Part shown: positions 45,775 to 56,340 of the stretch, piece after piece
Position numbering within the stretch: the first letter of the stretch is position 1
Layout of the letters: each line of letters begins with the position of its first letter
Program-made: the position numbers and the translations under genes
Source of the DNA: Platanthera guangdongensis
Taxonomy: Eukaryota > Streptophyta > Magnoliopsida > Asparagales > Orchidaceae
NCBI GenBank assembly: GCA_039583875.1
Contig: CM077151.1
Location: 117,467,519 to 117,531,518, forward strand
Length of the DNA: 64,000 bases
Direction of reading: 5' to 3'
The notes under the pieces: model-generated
The model's input: only the letters and a program-made list of their open reading frames with translations
Database searches by the model: none
Told to the model about the DNA's origin: nothing

Positions 45775-46570
45775 GTATTTAGACCTCGAGCAGATCCCAC
45801 TGCCAGGCTCTCACCTAGCTGGCAGGGCTGGAAGTCACTCGATAGCGTTATCCTTGGACCCCGAGCAGATCCCACTGTCAGGCTCTCACCTAGATGACCG
45901 GGCTGGAAGTCACTCGGTGTTATCTTATACCTCGATCAAATCCATCTTCCAGGCTCTCACCTAGCTGGCAGGGCTGGAAGTCACTCGATGGCGTTTGCCT
46001 TGGACCCCGAGCATATCCCGCTGTCAGGCTCTCACCTAGCTGACAGGGCTGGAAGTCACTCGGTGTCATCCTTACACCTCGAGTAGATCCTGATGCCAGG
46101 CTCTCACCTAGCTGGCAGTGCTGGAAGTCACTCGATGGTGTTAGCCTTGGACCCTGAGCAGATCCCGCTGTTAGGCTCTCACCTAGCTGACAGGGCTGGA
46201 AGTCACTCGGTGTCATACTTAGACCTCGAGTTGATCCTGCTACCAGGCTCTCACCTAGATGGCAGGGCTGGAAGTCACTCGATGGCGTTAGCCTTGGACC
46301 CCGAGCAGATCTTACTGTCAGGATCTCACCTAGCTGACAGGGCTGGAAGTCACTCGGTGTCATCCTTAGACATCGAGCAGATCCCGCTGCCAGGATCTCA
46401 CCTAGCTGGCAGGGCTGGAAGTCACTCGATGGCATTAGCCTTGGACCTCGAGCAAATCCCACTGTCAGGCTCTCACCTAGCTGGCAGGGCTGGAAGTCAC
46501 TCGCTGTCATCCTTAGACCTCGAACAGTTCTCGCTGTCAGGCTCTCACCTAGCTGGCAGGGCTGTGTGTC
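45775..46570. repeat. Tandem array of about eleven hairpin monomers (71-75 bases, dimeric)
   Basis: GGCTCTCACC recurs at 45806, 45881, 45952, 46027, 46099 and so on, to about 46537. Monomers alternate. Type A has arms CTGCCAG/CTGGCAG and linker TCACTCGATGGCGTTAGC. Type B has arms CTGTCAG/CTGACAG and linker TCACTCGGTGTCATCC. The loop GCTCTCACCTAG-like core is constant. The array lies between the + pol end (45689) and the - antisense gene end (47192). Long open frames on both strands here (about 215-226 codons) are translated repeats. Confidence 0.92.
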
Positions 46571-47191
46571 ACTCATCGGGGAAAGGCGTCGACTTCCCAC
46601 CAGCTAACGGAGAGGTTTTGATGTGCAAATCAGTGTTAGGAGTCGGGGAACTAGGTGTCCAAATGACGAGTAATTGGAGTCGCAAAGCTAACCAAAAAGG
46701 GGGGGGAGGGCCTAACGTAGTCTCCCAGCGCCTAAAATGACGGCCAAAAGGGGGAAAGAACCCAGGCTGCATTGCAAGAGGGTTGGAACGCAAGAAATCC
46801 GATCGCTCAGGCGAGTGACGAATCCGCTCGCCTCTCCTGGGGAGTGAGTAGTCATCTCAGCGAGACCGGGCCGCAAGGGCAGGTCGCCGCTAGCGAGACA
46901 ACCAATCGGGTCCCCAATGACTCCTAAGCTAAATCCGTAGGCGTGCGACCTCATTGATATAACGCAAGATGAATGACTGTGAGTGCGGAAAGGGAGAATT
47001 TGCATCGCGCAATAATAGCAAACATACATATAATGCGTGCAAAGAAGCATGCAAAAGGGTGGAAATAGACAAAGATCGCAAGGTAATGACACGGCTCACA
47101 CATACATTTCAAACAACCAAAAGTATACCGATAAACATATAACATGCGAGTCGCGGGGGCGAGGGCGACGCGAGATCCTGGGCGAGAAGCC
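46571..47191. other. Intergenic remainder between hairpin array and antisense gene, no gene seen
   Basis: Mixed composition with short purine runs (46697, 46748). No conserved reading frame on either strand. Confidence 0.6.
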
Positions 47192-49116
47192 CTAGAGGTG
47201 CTGGTAGGACTTATCCCCGGGGTTCGGCACATGAAGGAACAGCGCCGGCATAACCTCGCTCGTCGAGAGTCCCACGCCCTCGCTCTTGAGGAGGTCTGCA
47301 CGCCGCTGCATCTGCATCGTATACTTCGCGGCGCTGGCGGCGTTCTTCTGCATCAACACCTCCAACTCGTGGTCAGAGTGATGTTCAAGCGGGCAGCTGC
47401 TATTGGCTGGCGGAGGGGTGGCTGCGGTAGCCTCCAACTCGCGCACCCGCGCCTCCAGCGCCAGCTTGTCCTGGCCGAGGGTGGCGATCTCAGCACCCAT
47501 CCGGCTGGCCGTCGCCGCATCCTGCGAAATAGGAAGAAGGTCGTACGGCGGATTCGCGAAAGGAAACGAGAACTAGAAGTAAGTGCGGGCTGAAAGATAT
47601 ACCACCCCTACCAAGTACTGAGCGAGGGTATCCTCGGCCGCGTCGGCCCGCTTCCTCTGGAGATCCGCCTCCTCCTGAGCAAGATTACGGGCCTCCTCCT
47701 TCTCGTCCGCCAACTTCTTAAGAGATGCGGCGTTCCGCTCCAACTGGGTGTAGCGCCGCCCAACCATATGGGCCAGCTCCAGGCCGCGGAGTTGGGCCCG
47801 CGCGCTTTCGTGCACCAACACTCGCGTTACCTCCTTATCGTAAATGGTGGCGTCCTCCCGCGAGTAAAGTCCAAACGAGAAGTTATAGGCCTCCCTGCCT
47901 ATAGTGTCCTGCTCCAGCAAACTCGGAAGCAGGGTCGAAACCACCGCGCGATTTGACTCTTTGTCCCATAACAGAAGCGGGACGCCGAACTCGTCCAGGT
48001 ATTTCTCGTCGTAGCCGAAGTTGCGGTGCCCTCTCGGCACCGGCTTCGCTGCAGCAGGCGCCCCGTCTGGCGGCCCAGAAGTTCCCGCCACCTCGCCGGT
48101 GGTTTCGCTGGTCGAAGAGGTCAAGAGGGCGGGACCCTCGGCCGATTGATCCGCCGGGGCCTTGCCTTTTCTTTGGCCAATGGCGGGTTGCTCCCCCGCA
48201 GTCTTCACCTTCTTGGGCAGGGGAGTAGGCTGTTCGCGGCCCGGCCGCTTCTTAGTTGGGACCGCCGTGACGTCGCGCTGAGCGGCGTCAGCAACCTGAG
48301 CTCGGGCGAGGATGTTGGAGGCGACCCTGACACTCTCGTGGGGGGGGGGGGGGGGGTGAAGGGGAACGTCCCGCTGACCTGCCAAGGAGAGGAAGGGTGA
48401 AGCTAGAGTACAAAACAGCGAGGCAGAGTAATGGCGAGTGGCTAAACTCCCCCTGGCGGGGCAGCGACAAGGTTATCCAGGTTGCGGCGCAAGTACGCGA
48501 TCTCGAAGTTCTTCCCAGCAAAGAACCCCCACAGGTCGGCTTCATGGTCCCCCTGGCTGGGCGGGCGGTAACTCGTCTCGCTGAGCTGCACCGGCGAGAA
48601 AGGGGCGTTGCTGAAGTCCCCCTTGACGAACAAAAATTTCTAGAGCCAGTTGTGGCTCTTATTGACGGTCTACCGCACCTTGAGGTGAGCACTGGAGAAG
48701 TAGGCGGTCCCGTCCCAGTTCGCGCGGAAGGAGAACAATTTGCGGAAAACCCCGAGACTGAACTCGACTCGCTCCTCCCGCAAAAAGCAGGAGAACCCTA
48801 CCATAACAGCCATGGAGTTTGGGGTCATCTGGCCTATGACGGCCCTGAAGTACTTCAACACTTGACGAACCTTCGGCCATAGAGGAAGCCGAAGACCCAC
48901 CTCAAAGTGAGCCAATGGAATGGCAAGCTCATCCCTGGAGAGATCGTTCATCTTCTCCCCTTCCCCAGGCCGTCTCGCCGAGAATCCTGGCGGGACGTGA
49001 TCATCGAGAGCATCTAGGTACTCGCGCTCAGAGATAACGGCGTGGGGGAAGTTATACTCCGAGAATGTCCAGGCACATTTACTTCGCCCGTCCGCGTCGC
49101 CGCTGCCGCCACTCAT
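47192..49116 (-). pseudogene. Antisense gene of the Tat element (PF04195-like), probable three exons
   Basis: Its role is unknown; antisense ORFs at this position are known in Retand/Ogre-type elements. Start ATG 49116. Exon 1 (to about 48448) resembles the 'putative gypsy type transposon' domain, with P-L-A-H-F-E-V-G-L-R-L-P-L-W and F-Y/F-S-S-A-H-L-K-V-R, then W-G-F-F-A-G-K-N-F-E. It has TAG at 48670-48672 and 48640-48642. Intron 1 is likely 48447-48379 (GT...AG, acceptor CTCTCCTTGGCAG). Exon 2 has a poly-C/Pro run, a basic NLS-like stretch (K-K-R-P-G-R, P-K-K-V-K) and a coiled coil. Intron 2 is 47611-47522: 90 bases, GT...AG, phase 0. Splicing it joins two coiled-coil reading frames exactly. 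Exon 3 ends at the stop near 47192. The two TAGs and possibly the poly-C length make it a pseudogene here. Confidence 0.72.
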
Positions 49117-49239
49117 TCCACGGAACGATCGCCGAGCGAGCGAGAAAGCCTCAGAATGGGGCGCGCGAGCCAGGCTTCGCGAATAGCTGGAGAGAAGAAA
49201 GAGCTTAAATGCGATAGAAGGACAAGAACCAGCAGGGCC

Positions 49240-49247
49240 TATTTATA
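49240..49247 (-). promoter_or_regulatory. TATA box of the antisense gene
   Basis: TATAAATA on the minus strand, followed by GGCCCTG, 124 bases upstream of ATG 49116. Spacing suits a short 5' leader. It suggests transcription independent of the LTRs. Confidence 0.6.
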
Positions 49248-49250
49248 CAG

Positions 49251-49860
49251 AGAAAAAAGAGCGGGAAAATTTTCTGTCGGCGGGAAAAGTGCATATAGCA
49301 AAAGCCAGGCCTGACGGTTCAACTTCCCGGCCCGCCACCGCGCCGCCGAGACCGTTTAGCAGCGGGTCTCGCCTGCCCGCATCTTAATGAAAAGCGGGCG
49401 GGCGAGCTGCGGCCTACAGCCGCCCAGGGCTCTGAGCGAGCCGTGGAGACTCTCAGCAAGCGAGCCCCCTGGCCCACTCCTGCTAAGATCAGGTTGGCAG
49501 GATGGGCGAGTCCATCCTATGGCCCCGCACTCGCCCGAGAGAGCGGCGAGCGAAGGACGCGGGTGTATTCATGCCCACCTCAGAGAGTATCAAGCAGCAA
49601 CACAATAAAAATGACATACACCAGAAATCAGAAAACAAACCCGCAGACGGGCGAGAAAAGTCGCAAATAGTTATAGACATTGAATAAGTTTTTGAAGTAA
49701 TAGTAACTTCCCCTCCAAAGCGAGTCGACTCGAAGCGCAGACGCGACCTGACCCAGCGATAGTCCGCGAACAAAGGGGAAGAGAGGGTGGATCAGTACTG
49801 GATCCACTTCCACCTGCCCCGCTTTTCTGCAGCAAGTCTTCAAGCTTTTTCACGCAGCAA
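49251..49860. other. GC-rich tail of the Tat element upstream of the antisense gene, no gene seen
   Basis: It contains GGGCGGGCGAGC-type repeats and a purine run ACAAAGGGGAAGAGAGGG near 49771-49788 that may be the polypurine tract. The LTR expected next was not recognised. Confidence 0.5.
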
Positions 49861-50776
49861 TGGCGAGGAAGAAGAAGTCTAGCCACAACACTTTTTTGAA
49901 AATGATAAGCCTGAAAAGTTATTGTCGTCTTGCCCATGCCCTTCCTTTTGTAGTTCGCCGATCAATGACTATTAGAAGTCAGTGGGCCCCGCTTGTGCCA
50001 TCCAGCTGCATCTTAATTCAAGGGAGAAGACGTACAGTAGCTTCACAACAGATTTTGTCATGTTCTGTAGCTTCTTTGTACTTGATTTGACATAAGTTGA
50101 CTTTGTCGATTTTGTAGATCTTGCTGACGTCAGCACCTGTGGACTTAGCCAAATCGAGCATCAGTAGAATAGGTGTTGAGTAAATGAGCTTCACTCAATG
50201 CCAAGGTACTTAGACAATTCTATCTATTTAGGCATTGACAGCGTTGAGTGAGCAAGCCTTACTAATCACTTTTGCCTTAACCATTTCTGCTATATTTTCT
50301 ACATGCTAGGTGTTGAGAGCATTAAGTGAACACACCTCACTCAACTCCTTGTGCCTTAGTCATACTTTCAGTTATTTACGCATTGAGAGAGTTGAGTGAG
50401 CATGCCTCACTCAACGCTTTCAGTCTTAACCTTTTCTGCATCTTCAACATCTTAAGCGTTGAGAGTTTTGAGTGACCATGCCTCACTCATCGCTTTCTAT
50501 CTTGATCATTTCTGCATTATTTCTACATCATGGCGTTGAGAGTGTTGAGTGACCACGCCTCACTCAACGCTTTCTGCCATAGCCAGATTTTCTGCTTCTT
50601 GGTTTTGAGTGTGTAAGCTTCACTCAAAGCCAAACAACTTAACAGATTTCCTTCTGTTATCTTGAATTGAGAGAATAAACTACACGCAATGCATTTGGAC
50701 TTAGCCAAATTTCTGTGTCTAAGAAACAAAACTGACTTTGAGATTTAGTCAACAAATTTCTACATGGCGTTGAGTG
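49861..50776. repeat. Unassigned LTR-like fragment (D) with GTTGAGTGA hairpin array
   Basis: No coding sequence. From about 50160 to 50600 a 70-77 base unit repeats. Each carries GTTGAGTGA and TCACTCAAC facing each other across about 7 bases, for example 50391-50399 with 50407-50415. The array style matches U3 arrays of the minus-strand copia elements, so this may be a truncated LTR of another such element, cut by element C at 50777. Its borders are not established. Confidence 0.5.
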
Positions 50777-52282
50777 TGAAAGTGAGGGATCGATCTAACT
50801 AACTTTAGAGGGGGTGAATAAAGTATTTTAAAAAATTAATTTGTTTTTACAGAGGATTAAAATAGGTGATACATATATATAAAGAGAAATATCATAGCAC
50901 ATAAAATAAACAAGTAAAGGCACAACTAGATGACACAAGGAGTTTATAGTGGTTCCCTAATAAACCTGGATATATCCACTCTTCTACCACCTTGGTTGGA
51001 ATCCACTACAGGTTTTTGCTCAGGTGCCCTGCCACCACAGGTTTTTGATCAGGTGCCCTATCACCACAGGTTTTTGATCAAGTGACCTATCACCACAAGA
51101 TCTATTTTCTAAGGGAGATCTAGCAACCCTTTGAGATTTTGATCAGGTTCCTAAAACCCAAAATAAGTCTTTTGATCAGGTGACTTGATAATCAAAAGGT
51201 TTAATTTTTGAAGGGAGTTATAACCCTGTACATAGTGAAAGAAATAAAAATGATGTTGTCTTCTCTGTCTCAAATCTCTGAGAAGACTAGTGGATTTGTT
51301 GATGTTGTCAAAGCTCCACCTGAGTTGTATAAATCTGATCAGGAGTGGAAGCTTTGCTTCAGGGTGTAGGTCTTCTTTGAGAACTTCTTCTTCCAGTAAA
51401 TGTTTATGAGAGATTGAACTTTTGGTCTCAGATTGAAGATATGTTGCTGGAAGAAAAGCTTGAAATAGAAGATGATGAACAAGATGTTTCTATCTTTATC
51501 TCTTTCTGTTATAGTTTTACAAACCGTCTGAGCCTCAGTATCTTAATCAAGAGAAGAATTCAAATATTTGAATTCATTAATCCTGAAATGGCTAGAGAAT
51601 TCTCAAGAAGGTAACTGCCATGGAAATTGGTTAGAATGGAAATTAAAACTCTGTGATTAAATCCATATTTAATGCTGCCTCTAAATGGCTATATTCATAA
51701 GAATATTGAGCATTAAATATCAGAGTTATGGTTACCTGCAATTAAGCCATTAAATATTCTGCCTTCAGAATATCCTGAAATTGAGCCTGGAAATATTCTG
51801 CTAACTGCCTAAGACACTGTCTGGAAATCGTCGAACATTGCCTGCATTTCGTCGACCTGAGCCTGGAGTTCGTCGAACTGATGATTGCTTTCGTTGAGTT
51901 GAGATTCTAATAAAGGATCAGAGTTCGTCGACCAGAGCTCAGCTCTCGTCGAGCTAACTTCTAATATGAGATCACAGTTCGTCGACCTCAGTTAGACTTT
52001 CGTCTAGCTCAACTCAGAGAAATAATTCTGAGTTCTTCGATCTAAGATCGACGATCGTCGAGCTGAGTTCAGCTATCGTCGAATGTCTTTTCTGCATTCT
52101 TTAAACTTCCATATCTCTAAAGTCTTCTATCTCTAAAGTATTCTGAAGGTAGTTCCAACTATCTAACCTCAGGTGACTGACCTTAACCCTAGAACTAACT
52201 TATGACCCTAGACTATACATGTTGGGTCATCTTAACAATCCTTATAGTGAACGTAGCACAAATCACAAGTAGGGTTCCAACA
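50777..52282 (-). repeat. 3' LTR of element C
   Basis: 1,506 bases. On + it begins TGAAAGTGAGGG and ends GGGTTCCAACA. It shares GAGGGGGTGAATA near its edge with element E. Confidence 0.85.
51828..52085. repeat. U3 array of TCGTCGA motifs, element C
   Basis: Ten or so TTCGTCGA(C/A)CTGAG, CTCGTCGAGCT and GATCGACGATCGTCGA sites at LTR offset about 200-455. Same motif class as element A; surrounding sequence differs. Confidence 0.82.
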
Positions 52283-52296
52283 ATCTCCCCCTATTT
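52283..52296 (-). other. Polypurine tract, element C
   Basis: AAATAGGGGGAGAT on the minus strand next to the LTR. Confidence 0.85.
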
Positions 52297-52451
52297 GGGT
52301 GAGGTCACTATAAAAATAAAAACAAAGAAAATCCCAAAGCAATAAAAAAATCAGATAGAATTATAGAACTTCAGCAGATATAAACAATTGTGTCTTGTGA
52401 ATATAAATATAGTAATAATAAAGTTCAAAAAAATGCATAAGCAGAATATTA

Positions 52452-54840
52452 TCAATGTTTCTTTGGAGCATCTGAAGAAGGGTCTGAAGCAGGTTTTGAG
52501 AAAACCATTATTCTTTTAGGGTTCTCTACTTCTCTTTGAGTCATCTTCATGTCTTCAGCACCAAGAATCTTTACTAATGTGGCTCTAGGCACTACTGCTT
52601 CTGGATGGAGACTCATATAAGTATCAATATTAAAAAAAAATTCTTTTCGTACCTTTCTAATTATTTCTTCCTATATGAAGACATTGTTGAATATTGAGAA
52701 GTTGCTTTTCCTTCTTCCCTGGCTTTCCTTATCTGTGAAAGAGCTATAATTTCCTTGAAACTGGTCATTCTAAAATTAGGATCCATTTCTGGATCATAGA
52801 CTGGAGACAGTGGCCATTCTAGGCTTGATTTATCTTATTGATTACCTTCAGATGTTTGATGTTGACTGCTTTTATTTCTTTATTGATGTTTGCTGCTTTG
52901 GGATCTGTGCTGATGTTTGATGCTGTTGTGAGATGGTCTGGAATGATAAGAAGTTGTAGACCTTTGAACTTGAGAAATACTTCCTGCTGATCCTGCTACA
53001 AGAGGAGGACGAGGAACTCTCCTAAATTGTGGAGGTGGAGAGTATCTCCTACTCTTCTTCCTAGCTTTCAGCTCATTTTTAGAATACCTCGTCCAGTGAG
53101 GATTATCTCGAGTGAGAGTAATGTTGTGCAGAATATAATAAGGGGTGTCTACAGTAGGAGAAGGTTTAGAAGCAGCCCTGGATGGAACCTTCTTCTTAAG
53201 TTTTCTCTTTTTAGAACAAGAATCTTCTGACTCATCTGAATCAACATCATCATCAGATTCTTCAGCAGGCTGATCATAAAGAGCATCAATTTGTTTTAAT
53301 AATTCAGCAGAAATTGCTGGGGGAGCCTATGGTTGTATATCTGCATGTATTATTTCTGCTTGTGGATGTACAACTGTATCTTCCTTTTCAGCCTGAGGTT
53401 GTGGCTCTGTAACTTCTATATTCATGTCTTGAAACATGAAATCATCAAGATTGGGCATGGTGGATTCAGCCCAGCCAAAAGTTGGAGGTGAGAAAGCCTT
53501 TGGCTCTATATCAGTTACTTGTTCTATTTTATCCACAATAACAATAAAAATTGTCCTTAGTTGTTCCAAAACTACAGGACTTATGGGTGCTGTATAGCAA
53601 ATTATAGCTTTAGAATAATTATCAAAAAACTGGTAAATTGTTGTTGGAAACTGTATCAAAAGAATGAAGTAATGAAGAAATATCAACTGTGAGATTATGA
53701 TAAAATCACCAACAATTATGATTTCTAGAGTTGAAAAATCTGTTGCTTCTTCAATTGTTCAAGCTGGAAACATTTCTGTATTTGCTGCTGCAACCTCTGG
53801 AATTATTGTTGCTGGAGTTTCTTCATTGATTGCTGGAGCTTCTTCATTGGACATATCCCCCTGCTTGGATTCAAAGATACCTCGATTCAGAGATACCTGA
53901 ACCCAGGCCCCTAGAAGAAGGGACAATGGAGGAGGAAGCTAGTTATGAAGAAAGTGTATTGATGGAAGCAGCAAGTGGAGCAATGGCCTCATCTATCAGC
54001 TTTTTCAATGTGGGGGGAATGAATTCAAGAATGTTAGCTGATAAAGAAGAAAAATCAACATACATGTAATTATTTGGATTAGTAGATGTGGAAGGTTGGT
54101 TGGAAGTAGAAGAGGATGGCATGGAGCAGGTTGGACAGATGGTGAATGCTTGTGGAATTGAGGGTGTTGGAATGTTGGAGGTTGAGACATCAAGAATACT
54201 GACTTCCTGAACAGGGGAATGTTGTGGAGATGTTTGTGGAGATGGATATCATAGTAGATCAAAAGTTGGAGATGACGGTAGTTGATCTCTATGAAGAGAA
54301 GTAGATGGTATGTCATCAATATGTGATGATAGAGGTGATTGAGGAGGTGAAGATGGTGTATCCTCATCAATATGGATTGGCAAGTGTGGAAGAGATGGTG
54401 GTCTGGATGGTGAGCCAGGAGTGATACGAGTAGAAGGTGTGTCAGTGGATGGTTGTTGAAGTGGAGAAACATCAACAAATAGAGTTGATGAAGGAAATAG
54501 AGAATGATGTGGAGATGGAGGAGGAGAGGGAATGTGAGGAGCAGGTGGTTCTGCTGGGGTTGGTGAAGTGGCTATTACAGCACTGGTATCCTCAGAAGTT
54601 CTGGAGTTAGAAGCCCTGGAGGGCTTGGTGATAACCCTCTCCCATCTTCCAAAGAGGGCTGATGTGAGCCTCTTGGAACCATTAATGAATATGGTATGGG
54701 AGACCAATAGTTCTGGGCACTTGGCTTGCAAGAAAAGCCCAAGTATTCTCCCATACCCAACATCTTTCTTATTTATCTTCTTCTTGATTGAGTCAAATAG
54801 AACAACTCCCCAGTTCACTGATTTTGATTTACCAGGGCAC
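52452..54840 (-). pseudogene. env-position ORF of element C, N-terminally truncated and broken
   Basis: The function is unknown. The minus-strand reading enters from the Tekay copy 2 junction at 54841. The first readable residues (V-N-W-G-V-V-L-F-D-S-I-K-K then G-R-I-L-G-L-F-L) line up with the N-W-G-A-M-L-F-K-K-I-K segment of the B ORF, so this is the end of the same plant-transposon-type domain. A Pro/Ser-rich stretch follows (54250-54640). Breaks: TGA 54249-54251, a TAA near 53938, a frameshift before 53686, a TAG near 53324, a TAA near 52863 and another frameshift near 52670. Between the breaks the frames stay open and acidic, with a basic K-K-R-K-L-K-K-K stretch near 53200. It ends at TGA 52452-52454. 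Confidence 0.62.
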
Positions 54841-55070
54841 ATGTAACATCCCATTTCCAACTAGACCCCTAAGATTGGTTTTGGTCATGACTAGGTCATT
54901 ACAAAACCCTAGGAAGCCCAAGGGATTAAGTGAACAAGGGTCAAGGCGAAAATCACCTTGGTTTGCCTATAACTCATCCTCAATATTTAAACCTAAGGTC
55001 TGACCTTAGGGCTACCCCTTGATCCCAGGACCCTACCACAACACCCCAAACACCTTGGGAAGTCTATAGG

Positions 55071-55620
55071 GTCACTAAGGACCCACTGTGGGCAGTCAAA
55101 GTGGTTAAGTTGACCTAAGTCAACCCTAACCCTAAATGGGTCAAACTACCCTACTTAGGGTCAATTGACCATCCCCTAGCCAAGTGGATCTCACCCATGC
55201 ACTCCTAACCCTAAAGTGAGGTCAATGGGTCACCAAGGACACATTGGGGGCAACTCAAGAGTCTATGTTGACCAAAGTCAACTCTAGCCACTAATTTGGT
55301 CAAAGTACCCTTCCTAAGGTTATGTGACCTCCAAAGTGAAAGGTAACCCTATGTAACTCTTCCTAGACCTTAGGGGAAGCCATGGGGTCACCAAGGACCC
55401 CTTGGGATCAACCCAAATGGTCATGTTGACCTAAGTCAACTCTAACCTTAATTTGGGCAAAGTACCCTTCCTAAGGGCAGGTGGCCTCCAAAGTGCCAAG
55501 TCAACCGTACACATCCCTACCTAGACCCTAGGGGAGCCCAATAGGTCACTAAAGACCCAATGATGGTAACAGAGAAGGTCAAAAAGATCAAGGTCAACCC
55601 AAGCTTATTTTGGGTCAACC
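55071..55620. repeat. 158-base tandem repeat in Tekay copy 2 U3
   Basis: GTCAC(T/C)AAGGAC recurs at 55071, 55229, 55387 and 55545, exactly 158 bases apart. Each unit holds an inverted TTGAC pair (GTTGACCTAAGTCAAC at 55109; variants at 55267, 55425 and, half lost, 55583). Copy 1 has about two units. Confidence 0.88.
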
Positions 55621-56197
55621 TAGCCCAAATAGGCCAGCCCAAGCTGAAGCCTCCTCATGTGGTTTCTTTAGGGAATAATCTACATGGGTGGGCTGCAAAT
55701 AGTTCTTCAGACTGACCAAGTCAATTTGGTGACTAGGAGAGATGGTGAGCTCCATTTCCATGATAATGGAGGAGAGAGAAATGAGGAAAAAGAGGGAAGG
55801 AAGAGGTTCGGCCAAGGGGAGGCCAAAGGCCACCTTTAATGGCTGAATTCAACTCCCCCAGGGAAGGGGAGAACTTTCCAGCTGTTTCCCTGGCCTTCAA
55901 GACCTGGTTCAACCCCCCTCCTCCATGGTCGAGCCTAGCAATTAATGGCTTTGAAGGATATTGATGATGCAGCCCCTCCACTTCCCATCTGAGGCTTTTA
56001 ACACCATCAGTGGGTTGAGAGGAGCCTTCCCCAATCCTTACCTGAAGAAATCGAGCCTCCCCACTGTGCAGCCGCAGAAACCGAGCGCCGCCACTTTCAA
56101 GAATGGCTTCCCGGCGATCTTCCCGACTTCAGGCCGCCGACAAGGTCCTCTTCCTCTCCTTGTCTCATGGATAGATCATAGCAGCGTTTAGGTTCCA

Positions 56198-56223
56198 GGT
56201 TCGGGCTCAATTGAGCCCGAACC
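56198..56223. repeat. Perfect 26-base palindrome in the Tekay copy 2 LTR
   Basis: Left arm GGTTCGGGCTCAA (56198-56210), right arm TTGAGCCCGAACC (56211-56223), no spacer. Equivalent of 18503-18524 in copy 1. Confidence 0.92.
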
Positions 56224-56288
56224 AATTCCTGGTTTTCCTGGTTTTCGGCCCAGAATTGTCTTGCTAAAACCGTCGGATTCCGCCTCTC

Positions 56289-56340
56289 CGGCGGCTGTGC
56301 CGCCGCCTGGCGACAGCCACCACCTCAACGGAGGTGGTGG
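56289..56340. repeat. Two adjacent GC-rich hairpins in the Tekay copy 2 LTR
   Basis: CGGCGGC, loop TGT, GCCGCCG (56289-56305). CCACCACCT, loop CAACGG, AGGTGGTGG (56317-56340). Confidence 0.85.

Larger units (their letters stand above)
32196..49860 (+). mobile_element. Tat-lineage (Retand/Ogre-like) Ty3-gypsy element with antisense gene; Athila 2 nested in its 5' LTR
   Basis: The layout is 5' LTR, gag-pol on +, a tandem hairpin array, then a convergent gene on -. Two RNase H regions and an antisense ORF between pol and 3' LTR are known traits of the Tat lineage. Left edge: the Tekay LTR similarity stops and TGTTCGTCGAGC begins at 32196. Right edge: uncertain. I found no second copy of the LTR, so 49860 is only where GC-rich sequence of this element's character ends. 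A purine run at about 49772-49788 is a possible polypurine tract but is not followed by a recognisable LTR. Confidence 0.75.
50777..54841 (-). mobile_element. Element C: SIRE-like copia element, minus strand, 5' part cut off by Tekay copy 2
   Basis: It reads on - as ...env-position ORF, polypurine tract, 3' LTR. LTR termini (TGTTGGAACC...CTTTCA) and tract match A, B and E. The 5' LTR, primer site, gag and any pol would lie to the right of Tekay copy 2, beyond the window. GAGTG (50772-50776) is the presumed target; its partner is not in view. Confidence 0.82.

Noticed and set aside
45775..46570. CRISPR-like look of regularly spaced repeats with internal dyads
   Set aside because: Spacers are themselves two alternating repeated sequences, the locus is inside a plant retrotransposon, and no cas genes are present.
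45920..46740. Long open frames on both strands (about 215-226 codons) with repeating Gly-Ser-His and Gln-Leu-Gly-Glu motifs
   Set aside because: They are translations of the tandem hairpin array; the 71-75 base units simply lack stops in those frames.
55071..55620. 158-base repeats as a centromeric satellite
   Set aside because: Only four diverged units, located inside an LTR shared with copy 1 at a different copy number; better explained as U3 repeats.
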